DNA of 64,000 nucleotides, taken from positions 1,302,001 to 1,366,000 of the forward strand of contig JADJXD010000001.1 in assembly GCA_016715985.1 (NCBI GenBank). The letters are read 5' to 3'. The DNA is from Saprospiraceae bacterium. Its GTDB lineage: Bacteria; Bacteroidota; Bacteroidia; Chitinophagales; Saprospiraceae. Under the pieces are notes generated by a model. That model worked only from the letters and a program-made list of their open reading frames with translations. It was not told the origin of the DNA and searched no databases. Numbering within the stretch: the stretch's first letter is position 1; the number at the start of each line of letters is the position of its first letter. Positions 8,431 through 17,813 of the stretch are shown here, piece after piece. The position numbers and the translations under genes are program-made.

Positions 8431-9300
8431 ATGAAAGTCACCGGCTTCAGCTTTATCAGAAATGCTGTTAAATATGACTATCCTATCCGGGAAGCGATAC
8501 TATCCGTGTTGCCGGTTTGTGATGATTTTGTGGTAGCCGTGGGCAGATCGGAAGATAAGACCCTTGAAATGATAAAATCCATCGGTTCTCCTAAAATCCG
8601 AATCATTGAGACGCAATGGGATGAATCACTCCGGTCGGGAGGTAGCGTGCTCGCTGAAGAAACCAACAAAGCTTATGCTGCAATTGATCCGGATACAGAC
8701 TGGTGCTTTTATATTCAGGGAGATGAAGTGCTGCACGAAAAGTATCACCCTGAAGTCGTGGAACAAATGAGAAAATGGAAAGATGACGAAAAAGTCGATG
8801 GATTACTGTTTGATTACCAACATTTTTACGGGTCTTATGATTATGTCGGAACGTCTTCGGATTGGTATAAATCAGAGATAAGAATTATCAGGAAAAGGCC
8901 CGATATCTATTCTTTTAGGGATGCGCAGGGATTCAGAAAGGGAAATAATATCAAACTGAAAGTTAAAGCGATTGATGCCTGTATTTATCATTATGGATGG
9001 GTAAAACATCCGGAAGATATGCAAAAAAAACAACAGGATTTCAATAAATTGTGGCACAGTGACGAAAAGGTATCTCAAATAACAGCAAAATCCGCAGAAT
9101 TTGATTACTCCAATATCAATGGTTTAAAAAAGTTTGAAGGGACACATCCGGAAGTGATGTTGGAAAGGATTCAAAGTAAAAACTGGGTATTTGATCATGA
9201 CATATCAAAATCAAAATTTTCTGTCAAAGACTGGTTTAAAGTTTTTGTGTTGAAATATCTGAATTGGGATATCGGGTATCGGAATTATAAAAAAATTTAA
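8431..9300 (+). CDS. Glycosyltransferase, family 2-like
   Basis: 289 aa and soluble. The N-terminus (MKVTGFSFIRNAVKYDYPIREAILSVLP) and the segment DWCFYIQGDEVLHEKY near residues 90-105 resemble a compact GT-A fold of the WaaE/KdtX-like branch, with QGDE at the place of the usual DxD. The central YDYVGTSSDWYKSEIRIIRKRP motif also fits this group. It probably transfers a sugar to envelope polysaccharide or protein; donor and acceptor are unknown. It is followed after 12 bp by a small membrane protein gene on the same strand. Confidence 0.82.
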   Translation: MKVTGFSFIRNAVKYDYPIREAILSVLPVCDDFVVAVGRSEDKTLEMIKSIGSPKIRIIETQWDESLRSGGSVLAEETNKAYAAIDPDTDWCFYIQGDEVLHEKYHPEVVEQMRKWKDDEKVDGLLFDYQHFYGSYDYVGTSSDWYKSEIRIIRKRPDIYSFRDAQGFRKGNNIKLKVKAIDACIYHYGWVKHPEDMQKKQQDFNKLWHSDEKVSQITAKSAEFDYSNINGLKKFEGTHPEVMLERIQSKNWVFDHDISKSKFSVKDWFKVFVLKYLNWDIGYRNYKKI

Positions 9301-9312
9301 AAACTACACCTT

Positions 9313-9582
9313 ATGGCAATCACCCTTTACTCGCTTTTGATTTTACTGATAGTTTTCATATTATGGATTAGTATTTATAAAATTTCTGAAACAGGAGACG
9401 AAATTGAAAAATTTCGCTGGACCGGTATTCAGATTTTAGGCTTAATTCTGATATTTAAAATCGGGGTAAACTTATTTCCGGGATTACCGGAAATATTTCT
9501 GTTTTTTAGTGTATTCGATTTAGTGATTTTGACTTTTGCTTTTATCTGTGGATTAATATCCAAAAAGGTAATAAAATTCTAA
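9313..9582 (+). CDS. Small membrane protein, unknown
   Basis: 89 aa with three hydrophobic segments: LYSLLILLIVFILWISIYKI, GIQILGLILIFKIGVNLF and the C-terminal FFSVFDLVILTFAFICGLI. A short charged loop (SETGDEIEKFRW) separates the first two. I do not recognise the family. It is close enough to the glycosyltransferase upstream to be co-transcribed. Its stop codon overlaps that of the convergent xth gene by 4 bp. Confidence 0.65.
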   Translation: MAITLYSLLILLIVFILWISIYKISETGDEIEKFRWTGIQILGLILIFKIGVNLFPGLPEIFLFFSVFDLVILTFAFICGLISKKVIKF

Positions 9583-10358
9583 AAATTCAAATCTAATACT
9601 ACTTCTACAGGACAATGGTCCGAAAAGAGTACATCAGGTCTGTGTCCGGCTTCCTTCAGATGTGGTAAAAGATGCTGTGATAATGAAATATAATCTATTC
9701 TCCAGCCCAGATTTTTTTTCTTTGACCCCGCTCTGAAACTCCACCAACTGTATTCCTTCTCCGTCGGATGTTTGTATCTGAATGCATCTGTAAAACCCAT
9801 TTTGTCAAACCACTGATCCATCCAGGCTCTTTCATCCGGACGATAGCCGGAAGGGTTATCTTTCCTGTCCGGATTATGGATATCGAGACCTTTATGCACA
9901 ATATTGTAATCTCCGGTAATAATCAGATTTGGCCTTTCTGTGGATAATTTCTGAATATACGGTTCAAAGTCCGACAAAAATTCCATTTTGAATTGATGTC
10001 GTTCTTCACTACTGGATCCTGATGGAAAATAACAATTCAAAACAGTCAGATCACCAAAATCTGTCCTCAATACCCTGCCTTCTACATCGTACCGGCTATT
10101 ATCCATCCCAATGTGGACGTAATCAGGCTTCACTTTACAAAATGTTGCGACTCCGCTGTAGCCTTTCTTTTCGGCAGAATGCCAGAAGTGATGATACCCC
10201 ATAGACTCTATGACAGAAGTATCGATCTGATTTTCGGAAGATTTTATCTCCTGAAAACAGATTACATCATAACCCTGCCCGGGAAGCCAATCCCAAAAAC
10301 CATTAGCGATTGCAGACCTTAGTCCATTGATATTGTAAGATGCTATTTTGAAACTCAT
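9579..10358 (-). CDS. xth: Exodeoxyribonuclease III
   Basis: 259 aa, the usual length. Motifs of the EEP nuclease family are in order: SYNINGLRSA (Asn), CFQEIK (catalytic Glu), TGDYNIVHKGLD (Asp/Asn) and the C-terminal SDHCPV (Asp-His pair). It cleaves at abasic sites and degrades DNA 3' to 5' in base excision repair. The gene overlaps the upstream membrane-anchored protein gene by one base (TGATG), suggesting translational coupling, and is last in the pfkB-hypothetical-xth group. Confidence 0.95.
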   Translation of the reverse strand: MSFKIASYNINGLRSAIANGFWDWLPGQGYDVICFQEIKSSENQIDTSVIESMGYHHFWHSAEKKGYSGVATFCKVKPDYVHIGMDNSRYDVEGRVLRTDFGDLTVLNCYFPSGSSSEERHQFKMEFLSDFEPYIQKLSTERPNLIITGDYNIVHKGLDIHNPDRKDNPSGYRPDERAWMDQWFDKMGFTDAFRYKHPTEKEYSWWSFRAGSKKKNLGWRIDYISLSQHLLPHLKEAGHRPDVLFSDHCPVEVVLDLNF

Positions 10359-11125
10359 CAGTTAATATTTTCTGATTTTTGAACAAAAATTTCGGCAAAC
10401 GGATCTGTCAGATATCCAAAATCTTCAAAGTTTCTCCCTTCCTGCACTTCTGTCATTTCCAGTGATGTTAATACATTTTTATGTGTGAGAGCGACTTTGG
10501 CTCCTGATGGCAATTCTTTCCAGTTTTCCCAACTAAAATAAGTCCCGCCGACGGGTATCACTTTTACCCACATTTTAAATCCTGTTGGAATAAAATTTTC
10601 ATCCAGCAACCACAGGTAAGTATCTCCCGGAGTGACGCCGCCGGATTCATAAGATACGATCAGGCTTTGCACCGCGTCTTCGTCATCACCCACACTTCTG
10701 ACTGTCCCGGGATCTTTTACTTTAAAAGGCGCAAACATCCAGAAGGAATCATTGCACCAATAAGACCATGCTTTATCCAGATTTTCTTTTTGTTGACTAC
10801 CTTCCGCTGGCTTTTCATTGACAAAAACTTTACCGGATATTTCATTCAGATTTATGAGAACTCGGGTGTCTTCCCAGGAGATAATCGCAAAATTCCTTTC
10901 TTTGTCCCACAGATATTTTCGGGCTCCTTTGAAATTCCAATGCAGATATTTTAAAGTATCCCACCCTTGGACATTTAGTGCTTCGAGCATTTTATCTGCA
11001 AGTACATCTGCATCTTTAGTTGGCGAAACAACAGGCTTGCTTTTATTGGTAAAATATACCAATGCCCCGACTAAGATTCCGATGCCCAGAATTACAAATA
11101 TTAATATCCTGATAAGTTTTCGCAT
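10358..11125 (-). CDS. Membrane-anchored protein of unknown function
   Basis: 255 aa with one N-terminal membrane helix (LIRILIFVILGIGILVGALVYF) and a large periplasmic domain rich in Trp, Phe and Lys (ALNVQGWDTLKYLHWNFKGARKYLWD, then NDSFWMFAPFKVKDPGTVRSVG and GTYFSWENWKELPSGAKVALTHK). The alternating pattern suggests a LolA-like beta fold, which is an impression from sequence only. It starts 25 bp after pfkB and its stop overlaps the xth start. No function can be assigned. Confidence 0.7.
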   Translation of the reverse strand: MRKLIRILIFVILGIGILVGALVYFTNKSKPVVSPTKDADVLADKMLEALNVQGWDTLKYLHWNFKGARKYLWDKERNFAIISWEDTRVLINLNEISGKVFVNEKPAEGSQQKENLDKAWSYWCNDSFWMFAPFKVKDPGTVRSVGDDEDAVQSLIVSYESGGVTPGDTYLWLLDENFIPTGFKMWVKVIPVGGTYFSWENWKELPSGAKVALTHKNVLTSLEMTEVQEGRNFEDFGYLTDPFAEIFVQKSENIN

Positions 11126-11150
11126 TATGTAAACTATTGGCTTTCAAAAA

Positions 11151-12068
11151 TCAGAATAAATCAAAATGCATTAACTTTTTGAACTGCTGCAATCTGTCAT
11201 TTATCTGTGTATCGTCCAAAGATTTAAGTTTTTCGATGCTGAATGCTTCCACACAAAAAGATGCCATAGCAGAACCGGTTATAATGGCTCTTTTCATATT
11301 GTCTAAAGAAATATCATCCGTTTTGGCGAGAAATCCCATAAAACCACCTGCAAAAGTATCCCCTGCACCCGTAGGATCAAAAACTTCTGCCAAAGGCAAT
11401 GCGGGCGCATAAAATATTTCATCTTCACCAAATAACAAAGCCCCGTGTTCGCCCTTTTTGATGACTAAAAATTGTGGTCCCATCTTTCGGATGACAGCAG
11501 CAGCTTTGACTAATGAATGTTCACCGGATAGTTGTCTTGCTTCTTCATCATTTATAGTAAGGACGTTGACTCTGGCGATGACTTTTTTCAATTCTTCCAT
11601 GGCAATATCCATCCAGAAATTCATGGTGTCCATCGCAATCAGTCTTTGAGAACCATCCAATTGGTCGAGAACTTTGGATTGTATCTGAGGGGTAAGATTG
11701 CCCAGCATCACGTATTTACAGGATCGGGCAGCGGCAGGCAAAACCGGATCAAATTCATCCAATACGTTGAGATCGGTCGTGATGGTATCTCTGCTATTCA
11801 TATTTTCATGATACACACCTTCCCAGAAAAAAGAAGGTCTACCTTTTTTTATCTCGAGACCATCCAGATTTACGCCTCTCTTACGGAGTGCATCCAGTTC
11901 ATGTTGTGGAAAGTCGTCTCCGATAATGGCACTTAAATGTATATTATCTGTAAAGTATGAAGCAGACCAGCTGATATAAGTACAGGCGCCTCCGATCACT
12001 CTTTCTGCAACGCCATAGGGCGTACGGATGGTATCAAAAGCAACTGTACCGATGGTTAACAAACTCAT
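11151..12068 (-). CDS. PfkB-family sugar kinase
   Basis: 305 aa. The family signatures are visible: an N-terminal glycine motif (VIGGACTYISWSASYF) and the C-terminal DPTGAGDTFAGGFMGFLAK, which holds the catalytic aspartate and anion hole. Further conserved stretches are TINDEEARQLSG and FLVIKKGEHGALLF. It should phosphorylate a sugar or nucleoside with ATP in the cytoplasm; the sequence does not separate ribokinase, adenosine kinase or fructokinase types. It is the first gene of a three-gene group and has its own promoter box. Confidence 0.9.
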   Translation of the reverse strand: MSLLTIGTVAFDTIRTPYGVAERVIGGACTYISWSASYFTDNIHLSAIIGDDFPQHELDALRKRGVNLDGLEIKKGRPSFFWEGVYHENMNSRDTITTDLNVLDEFDPVLPAAARSCKYVMLGNLTPQIQSKVLDQLDGSQRLIAMDTMNFWMDIAMEELKKVIARVNVLTINDEEARQLSGEHSLVKAAAVIRKMGPQFLVIKKGEHGALLFGEDEIFYAPALPLAEVFDPTGAGDTFAGGFMGFLAKTDDISLDNMKRAIITGSAMASFCVEAFSIEKLKSLDDTQINDRLQQFKKLMHFDLF

Positions 12069-12095
12069 GTTTTTATGTATTTATCAATAAAGTTG

Positions 12096-12103
12096 CAAAA
12101 GTA
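12096..12103 (-). promoter_or_regulatory. -7 promoter box of pfkB
   Basis: The minus strand reads TACTTTTG, matching TAnnTTTG, 28 bp upstream of the pfkB ATG. Confidence 0.6.
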
Positions 12104-12138
12104 ACTTTTTCATCCGTTATGGGGCAGATAAAAAACAT

Positions 12139-12232
12139 ATGTTTTTGGCAGGGTCGGATTTGGTTTTTGGCGGGGAAGCCAAAAACAACGGGCGGGGACG
12201 GGGGGAATGTGTTTTTGGCGAGGACGCCAAAA
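12139..12232. repeat. Hairpin repeats between ggt and pfkB
   Basis: Two good hairpins and one half-element. GTTTTTGGC (12163-12171), loop GGGGAA, GCCAAAAAC (12178-12186) is a 9-bp stem. TTTTGGCG (12213-12220), loop AGGA, CGCCAAAA (12225-12232) is an 8-bp stem. The second lies 5 bp past the ggt stop. Loop and GGC/GCC core match the families at 0.8 and 32.1 kb, with different outer arms. Confidence 0.82.
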
Positions 12233-12237
12233 CCAAA

Positions 12238-13968
12238 CTAATAACCGGCAGCCTGACCGTCTTTCCGACTTTCGCTTGCACCGTAATATACCTTTTGATC
12301 GTGATTTTTCATGATAGCCTGATAGCCACCGTATCCGCCGACATTATATCCTACTTTATGTCCCATAGTAACTAATCTGCGTATCACTTCATAATCGATA
12401 CCGGACTCCAGAAACAGGTCTCCGCCATTAGTCATTTTCTCACCTGTCGGTTCTGATGAGCCTTCGTGCTGAATCCTTGGCGCATCCCCTGCTTCCTGCA
12501 AATTCATCCCGAAGTCTATCAGATTGACAACTATCTGTGCATGGCCTTGCGGTTGCATGGCACCACCCATTACACCAAAACTCACCCATGGTTTGTCATC
12601 TTTTGTGATAAAACAAGGGATTATTGTATGAAATGGTCGTTTGCCCGGTTGATAACTATTTGCGTGTTTAGTGTCCATATTAAAAAGTTCACCCCGATTC
12701 TGTAATACAAATCCCAGTCCGGTCGGCGTCATTCCTGAACCCATCCCACGGTAATTGCTTTGGATTAATGAGATCATATTCCCTTCTTTATCTGCCACGG
12801 TGAGGTAGATGGTTTCCGGCACTTTTAATTCTCCGGGATCATAACTTCTTCCTGCCCGATTCAGATTGATCAGTTTATTTCTTGTGGCAGCATATTCTTT
12901 GGACAGTAGCGATTGAACGGGAACTTTGTAAAAATCCATGTCTGCATAGTATCTTGCTCGGTCTTCAAAGGCAAGTTTTTTGGCTTCCGTAAATAAATGT
13001 ATGTACTCAGCAGACCCAAAACCCAATGATTTGACATCGTATAATTCCAGAATATTTAGTATCTGCAATGCTGCAATTCCCTGACCATTGGGTGGCAATT
13101 CCCACACATCATACCCACGATAATTGACAGATACCGGATCAATCCATTCACTGGTGTGGGTCGCTAAATCTTCATAAGACAAAAAGCCACCCTGTTCTTT
13201 CATATATTTTTCAATGGTTTTTGCAATTTCACCCTTGTAAAAAGCGTCTCTTCCACCATTTGCTATTTTTTCATACGTATCCGCAAGAAAAGGGTTTTTG
13301 AAAATATCACCCTTTGATGGCATTTTTCCGGTGGGCATATATACTTCTTTAAAACCAACATATTGAGCCAAATTACGACCTGCAATATTCAGATAATAAG
13401 CAATCAATTCCGTAACCGGAAAACCCGTTCTTCCATATTGAATCGCTGGTTCCAAAATGTCTTTCATTGGAAGCCGTCCGAATTTTTTATGAAGTTCAAA
13501 CCAGCCATCTACTGCTCCCGGTACTGAGACACTCAATGGTCCGTAAGCAGGAATTTTATTTTTCAGGCCGCCATCCCGGCTGTCCGGATTATGATAGATA
13601 CCCCGCATAAAAAGCTCTTCCTTAACCATACTTTTCGGAGATCTGCCGCTTGCGTTCAGCCCGTGTAGCTTTTTTGTTTTTTCATCCCACACGATTGCAA
13701 ACAAATCTCCTCCAATCCCGCAACCTGTTGGCTCCATTAGTCCTAAAGCAGCATTGGCTGCGATAGCGGCATCTATAGCACTCCCGCCTTTTTTCAAAAT
13801 GTCTATTGCAATTTGTGTTGCCAAAGGATGTGAAGTCGCGACCATCCCACTCTCTGCAATAACCTCAGATCTGGTGGCAAAAGATTTGCCGGTGACACGA
13901 TCCTGCGATTGTAATGTATAGGTAAATGATAAAAATACTGTTGTTAAAAGAAGGAATCTCAATCTCAT
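12238..13968 (-). CDS. ggt: Gamma-glutamyltransferase (glutathione hydrolase), exported
   Basis: 576 aa with a signal peptide (MRLRFLLLTTVFLSFTYTLQSQ). The large-subunit part has GGSAIDAAIAANAALGLMEP and the GCGIGGDLFAIVWD motif. The autocleavage nucleophile aligns with Thr in the segment PETIYLTVADKEGNMISL, followed by the small-subunit signature SNYRGMGSGMTPTGLGFVLQNRG. It should mature by self-cleavage and hydrolyse or transfer gamma-glutamyl groups in the periplasm. The motif form (TIYLTVAD rather than TTHxSVVD) is closer to the YwrD-like branch. It starts 3 bp after the DUF4153 gene, so the two are probably one operon. Confidence 0.93.
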   Translation of the reverse strand: MRLRFLLLTTVFLSFTYTLQSQDRVTGKSFATRSEVIAESGMVATSHPLATQIAIDILKKGGSAIDAAIAANAALGLMEPTGCGIGGDLFAIVWDEKTKKLHGLNASGRSPKSMVKEELFMRGIYHNPDSRDGGLKNKIPAYGPLSVSVPGAVDGWFELHKKFGRLPMKDILEPAIQYGRTGFPVTELIAYYLNIAGRNLAQYVGFKEVYMPTGKMPSKGDIFKNPFLADTYEKIANGGRDAFYKGEIAKTIEKYMKEQGGFLSYEDLATHTSEWIDPVSVNYRGYDVWELPPNGQGIAALQILNILELYDVKSLGFGSAEYIHLFTEAKKLAFEDRARYYADMDFYKVPVQSLLSKEYAATRNKLINLNRAGRSYDPGELKVPETIYLTVADKEGNMISLIQSNYRGMGSGMTPTGLGFVLQNRGELFNMDTKHANSYQPGKRPFHTIIPCFITKDDKPWVSFGVMGGAMQPQGHAQIVVNLIDFGMNLQEAGDAPRIQHEGSSEPTGEKMTNGGDLFLESGIDYEVIRRLVTMGHKVGYNVGGYGGYQAIMKNHDQKVYYGASESRKDGQAAGY

Positions 13969-13971
13969 TTC

Positions 13972-15708
13972 TTATATTTTTTTGTATAATAAAATAGCAC
14001 TTATCTCAGAAATGACGGGTTTGCCGTTTTCAAAATTGCCGTAAAAATGTTGTACCAATAACTTTATTTTGACCCCATTGTCAGTCATTTCAACCTCATT
14101 AAGAGCAGATGATTTGTTCTCAGACATGGCAGTAAACGCTGTGATCATGTCAAATTCAGCAACCACGTCCTGATTTTCCAATATTCGGATTCCATTTGGT
14201 GTGACCAATCCGTAAATAGGTGCATCTGTCGTTTCGTAATTGTTGATGAGCGGTATTATTTTTTCAAAATCTGATATTTCAGTCGCTTGTTTGTTATAGG
14301 CAGTAAAACTAAAATCTTTCTGAGCCTCCATACCATCTGGATATCTGATGTTGAGTTTATTTAAAATTGTTGTTACTTCCAATTCTTCTGAGGACAAAGG
14401 AAGAATATTATTTCGATCATATTTTTTGAGAAAATCCAGCTCTTTTTTACTTTGGAGATAATACAGGATATTCTGAATCTGACCTAAGCTATCAATATAA
14501 TATTTGGATACATCCACCACCATGGTATTTTCCTTTATTAAACCAATATTTTCCAGTTTGCGAATTAATTGTTGCTGCTGACTTCTTAATGGAGCTCCAG
14601 AAATAGAAAAAGGTCCTGACAAAAACCCGATGATTGTCGCAATCATTAACGTGATTGGAATGAGTTTGTCCCTGTAACGGGGAAGTATCAAAACTAGAAA
14701 TGTGGTGATTAAAATCCATGACCCGATCAAGGCCTTCAGATAACTTTCTTCTTCGACACCTTTGCTTTTTATTTCTGACCAGACAGTTATCAAAAGTAGT
14801 ACAAATAATGGTGCGGAAAGTATAAAAAACCATTTGCGGAAAGCTGAATAAACCGTATTTTCTTCAGTCTTAACAAAGTAACCTGCAAAAAGAAAACTGA
14901 GTACTCCGGCGATAATATACCAGATAATTAACTCCGAAACCCATGTACTCAACTCACTCCCGGTCATTAGTAGCTTAATTATGTATGCGTACAGTATGAT
15001 GCCATAAATAATCACTACAGGAATGAATGCAAATCTGGTCAGAACACTAAATACGGACTTCTTTTCCGACTCAGGCTCCAGGGTAAAATCATCCGGATAT
15101 AATGACAGAAAATAAAAGGTGTGAAATATCCCTGCAACTAAAAAAAATAATCGGATGTAGATTTGATACCCAAAAGTGACATTAAATAGTTTGTCCAATG
15201 CAACAATGGCAAGGCTGAGTGCCGAATATAAAATAATTCCGAAAAGTGCGGCTTTCAGCCAATTAAAAAGTAAAGTGATGTTATATTTTGTTAATGCAAG
15301 ATTGCTTCCTGAATTCAAATATGGAATAATGGTTAGTGTAAGATGCAGCAGGATCCAAATACCGATTGTTGCGGCAACCGGAAAACTAAAATCAGATAAT
15401 TCAGTGGGTAATAAATACCAGTAAAAAGCAATTGCGAATAATGATCCTATAATTAACAGATGATATCTGAGAGCGGGTAATAAATATACTTCCTGGATAA
15501 TTTTGAGATTTATCATTAAAAGTACCGCTGTGTATGCCACCACAACATTTTTCCATTGGTAGAGTAATTCTGTTTCAGCATGATTTCTACCTGCCTGAAT
15601 CATCAGAAGTACTGTACAAAAAACAGCAAAAAACATTGCAAGCGGAAATCTTCTGGTGATTTCAAGGATGCCCGCTTTGATAATTTCCGTTCTTTTTAGA
15701 AAGTCCAT
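13972..15708 (-). CDS. DUF4153 multi-pass membrane protein
   Basis: 578 aa. The N-terminal 350 residues contain about ten or more hydrophobic helices (FPLAMFFAVFCTVLLMI, YTAVLLMINLKIIQEVYLL, LHLTLTIIPYL and others), followed by a soluble C-terminal domain of about 200 residues. Layout and length match DUF4153, a family of unknown function. It sits 3 bp upstream of ggt, which suggests co-expression but not a defined joint role. Confidence 0.75.
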   Translation of the reverse strand: MDFLKRTEIIKAGILEITRRFPLAMFFAVFCTVLLMIQAGRNHAETELLYQWKNVVVAYTAVLLMINLKIIQEVYLLPALRYHLLIIGSLFAIAFYWYLLPTELSDFSFPVAATIGIWILLHLTLTIIPYLNSGSNLALTKYNITLLFNWLKAALFGIILYSALSLAIVALDKLFNVTFGYQIYIRLFFLVAGIFHTFYFLSLYPDDFTLEPESEKKSVFSVLTRFAFIPVVIIYGIILYAYIIKLLMTGSELSTWVSELIIWYIIAGVLSFLFAGYFVKTEENTVYSAFRKWFFILSAPLFVLLLITVWSEIKSKGVEEESYLKALIGSWILITTFLVLILPRYRDKLIPITLMIATIIGFLSGPFSISGAPLRSQQQQLIRKLENIGLIKENTMVVDVSKYYIDSLGQIQNILYYLQSKKELDFLKKYDRNNILPLSSEELEVTTILNKLNIRYPDGMEAQKDFSFTAYNKQATEISDFEKIIPLINNYETTDAPIYGLVTPNGIRILENQDVVAEFDMITAFTAMSENKSSALNEVEMTDNGVKIKLLVQHFYGNFENGKPVISEISAILLYKKI

Positions 15709-15831
15709 TTTTGGATATTTTGGTTAAAATTAATTATTTTTTGAATAATCTGATTCTGTCTGTATAAAATTGATCCGATAATATTATTTTTGTTCTCACA
15801 GTTCCTTCAGTCAAACCAAATTAAGTTCATC

Positions 15832-16650
15832 ATGCAGGCATTTATAGATTTTTTTGAAAACCTGACCAACGGCCAGAAATTTGCCTGGATCATCATTTGT
15901 CTTTCTGTATTCTGGATTTTGGAAGGTATTTACCCGTTGGCAAAATTCAGCTATCACAAATGGAAACATGCAAGAGTAAATTTATTTTTACTAACGACGA
16001 CAATTATTATAAATGCCCTCTTTGGTTTGGCGACCGTTGGTATATTTATCTGGCTGAATGAAAATCAGTTTGGCGTGCTCCACATGATTAATCTTCCGTT
16101 GTGGGTTGAAATGATCATAGCAATCATGTTTCTTGATTTTATGGCTCAGTATGTGGTTCATTATCTCCTGCATCGCATTAAGTTTATGTGGCGATTTCAT
16201 ATGGTACATCATAGTGATACGCATGTCGATGTGACCACCGGTACAAGACATCATCCGGGTGACTATCTTTTCAGAGAGCTATTTTCACTCATCAGCATAT
16301 TGATTTTGGGGATGCCTATCGCTTTTTATATGATTTACAGGATACTGACGGTATTATTTACTTATTTCAGTCATGCCAATTTTGCACTTCCTCCTGCGTT
16401 GGATAAATTGATCAGTTATGTTTTTATCTCTCCGAATGTGCACAAATTTCACCATCATTTTGAGAGACCCTGGACAGATACCAACTTTGGCAATATCTTT
16501 TCACTGTGGGACAGGATATTCGGCACCTTTGTATATGATGATCCTTCAAAAATCAGGTACGGTCTTGATGTACTGAATGACGAGACTGCGGACAATCTTA
16601 CATATCAGTTGAAGGTTCCGTTTGACTCCAATATTAAAACGGATTATTAA
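15832..16650 (+). CDS. Fatty acid hydroxylase / sterol desaturase superfamily protein
   Basis: 272 aa from the ATG at 15832; a TTG 42 bp upstream is in frame but less likely. Four hydrophobic segments surround the di-iron histidine clusters: HYLLH (after MFLDFMAQYVV), HMVHHSDTHVDVTTGTRHH and NVHKFHHHFERPWTDTNFG. This is the membrane-bound di-iron oxygenase fold that hydroxylates or desaturates lipid chains at the inner membrane. The lipid substrate is unknown. It precedes the CPBP protease gene on the same strand, but that gene appears to have its own promoter. Confidence 0.9.
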   Translation: MQAFIDFFENLTNGQKFAWIIICLSVFWILEGIYPLAKFSYHKWKHARVNLFLLTTTIIINALFGLATVGIFIWLNENQFGVLHMINLPLWVEMIIAIMFLDFMAQYVVHYLLHRIKFMWRFHMVHHSDTHVDVTTGTRHHPGDYLFRELFSLISILILGMPIAFYMIYRILTVLFTYFSHANFALPPALDKLISYVFISPNVHKFHHHFERPWTDTNFGNIFSLWDRIFGTFVYDDPSKIRYGLDVLNDETADNLTYQLKVPFDSNIKTDY

Positions 16651-16679
16651 GTTTATCATAGAATACTCAAAGTAAACTG

Positions 16680-16687
16680 TATTTTTG
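16680..16687 (+). promoter_or_regulatory. -7 promoter box of the CPBP gene
   Basis: TATTTTTG matches TAnnTTTG. It overlaps the in-frame TTG at 16685, which makes that TTG an unlikely start codon and favours the GTG at 16703. Confidence 0.55.
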
Positions 16688-16702
16688 CGGAAATTTTTAC
16701 CC

Positions 16703-17404
16703 GTGGAACTTTATTGGTATGATCATTTGCTCTTTTTTATCACAGCCGTGATGATACCTGCCTTATCGCTGATGTCCAGGCCCTTACCTGAAAATCTGCC
16801 GGAAGACATGATTCTCCCACCCAAAAAACACCTATACTACCAGAACGGACTCATGCTTATAATAGGTTCTGCCCTTGTCATTACAGCCTGGAATGCCGCT
16901 GAAAGACCGTGGGCGATGTTAGGTTTTCAATTAATAAACCTGAATACGGTAGTCATCTTATCAGCTTCCATTTTAGTAATATTTTATATTGCAGATCTGA
17001 TTTACAGTTATTATGATAACGAAGGCACAGAAAAGAAACTGGAAGAGTTGTCGCATATCCTTCCGATGAATATGCAGGATTACAAGCATTATATCTTTCT
17101 GGCTTTTGCAGCCGGTATTTGTGAGGAAATCATCTTTCGCGGATTCCTGATCCGGTATCTGGAACTATTACTGGGATCGTATGAATATGTCTCCATAGTA
17201 GCTATATTAATTCCTGCATTCACCTTTGGATTGAGTCACATGTATCAGGGATATCGGTCTGTGCTTAAAATTGTGCTGATAGCAGTACTTTTTGGAATAA
17301 TATTTGTCTGGTCAGGATCCCTGATACTGGCTATGATCATTCATATAAGTATAGATTTGATTTCCGGGTTAAGTGGTGTGGTCTTTCGGAAGGAAAAGAA
17401 TTGA
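16703..17404 (+). CDS. CPBP (CAAX-like) intramembrane metalloprotease
   Basis: 233 aa from GTG 16703. Multi-pass membrane protein with the three Abi/CPBP motifs: EEIIFRGFL (EExxxR), FGLSHM (FxxxH) and HISIDLISG. These form a metal-dependent intramembrane glutamyl protease site; known homologues process prenylated proteins or support bacteriocin immunity, and the substrate here is unknown. The start is chosen because the earlier TTG lies in the promoter box. The final 223 bp of this gene are the left edge of the 1260-bp duplication, and an identical 3' fragment recurs at 20045-20267. Confidence 0.88.
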   Translation: MELYWYDHLLFFITAVMIPALSLMSRPLPENLPEDMILPPKKHLYYQNGLMLIIGSALVITAWNAAERPWAMLGFQLINLNTVVILSASILVIFYIADLIYSYYDNEGTEKKLEELSHILPMNMQDYKHYIFLAFAAGICEEIIFRGFLIRYLELLLGSYEYVSIVAILIPAFTFGLSHMYQGYRSVLKIVLIAVLFGIIFVWSGSLILAMIIHISIDLISGLSGVVFRKEKN

Positions 17405-17492
17405 AAATCCATCAAAAACGGAATAAAACCGCTTTAAAATGTGACGTTATAAATTGTCATGGTTTAATAAATTGCAGCTAAAACAATTGAAC

Positions 17493-17547
17493 TATACGTA
17501 TAATATTAAATAAATAAACACGTATTTTAAATAATTTTGTATCTTTG
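17493..17547 (+). promoter_or_regulatory. Promoter and possible operator of TA copy A
   Basis: TATCTTTG at 17540-17547 is a perfect -7 box, 17 bp before the antitoxin ATG. A 10-bp palindrome TATACGTATA at 17493-17502 lies upstream and could bind the ribbon-helix-helix antitoxin; that role is inferred. Confidence 0.6.
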
Positions 17548-17564
17548 TATCAAATTTTAAATAC

Positions 17565-17813
17565 ATGAATACAAAACTGACATTAACCATAGAACAATCC
17601 GTCATCGAAAAGGCCAAAAAATATGCCCGAAGGAGAGACAGAAGCCTATCAGACCTGATTGAAAATTATCTGAAAGCATTAACAAACGAAGGAACAGAAA
17701 AGGAAGATGAATTTACACCTATAGTCAGATCTTTAAAAGGCACTTTTAGTTTACCTGAAAACTTCGATTATAAAAAAGAACTCACTGACCGTTTATCTGA
17801 AAAACACCTGTAA
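17565..17813 (+). CDS. Ribbon-helix-helix antitoxin (DUF6364-like), copy A
   Basis: 82 aa. The N-terminal MNTKLTLTIEQSVIEKAKKYARRRDRSLSDLIENYLKAL is a short beta strand plus two helices, the RHH DNA-binding fold that dimerises on operators. The C-terminal 40 residues (FTPIVRSLKGTFSLPENFDYKKEL) are the usual toxin-neutralising tail. The stop overlaps the toxin start by one base (TAATG), as expected of a TA operon. It differs from copy B at two residues: EKEDE here, DKEVE there. Confidence 0.88.
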   Translation: MNTKLTLTIEQSVIEKAKKYARRRDRSLSDLIENYLKALTNEGTEKEDEFTPIVRSLKGTFSLPENFDYKKELTDRLSEKHL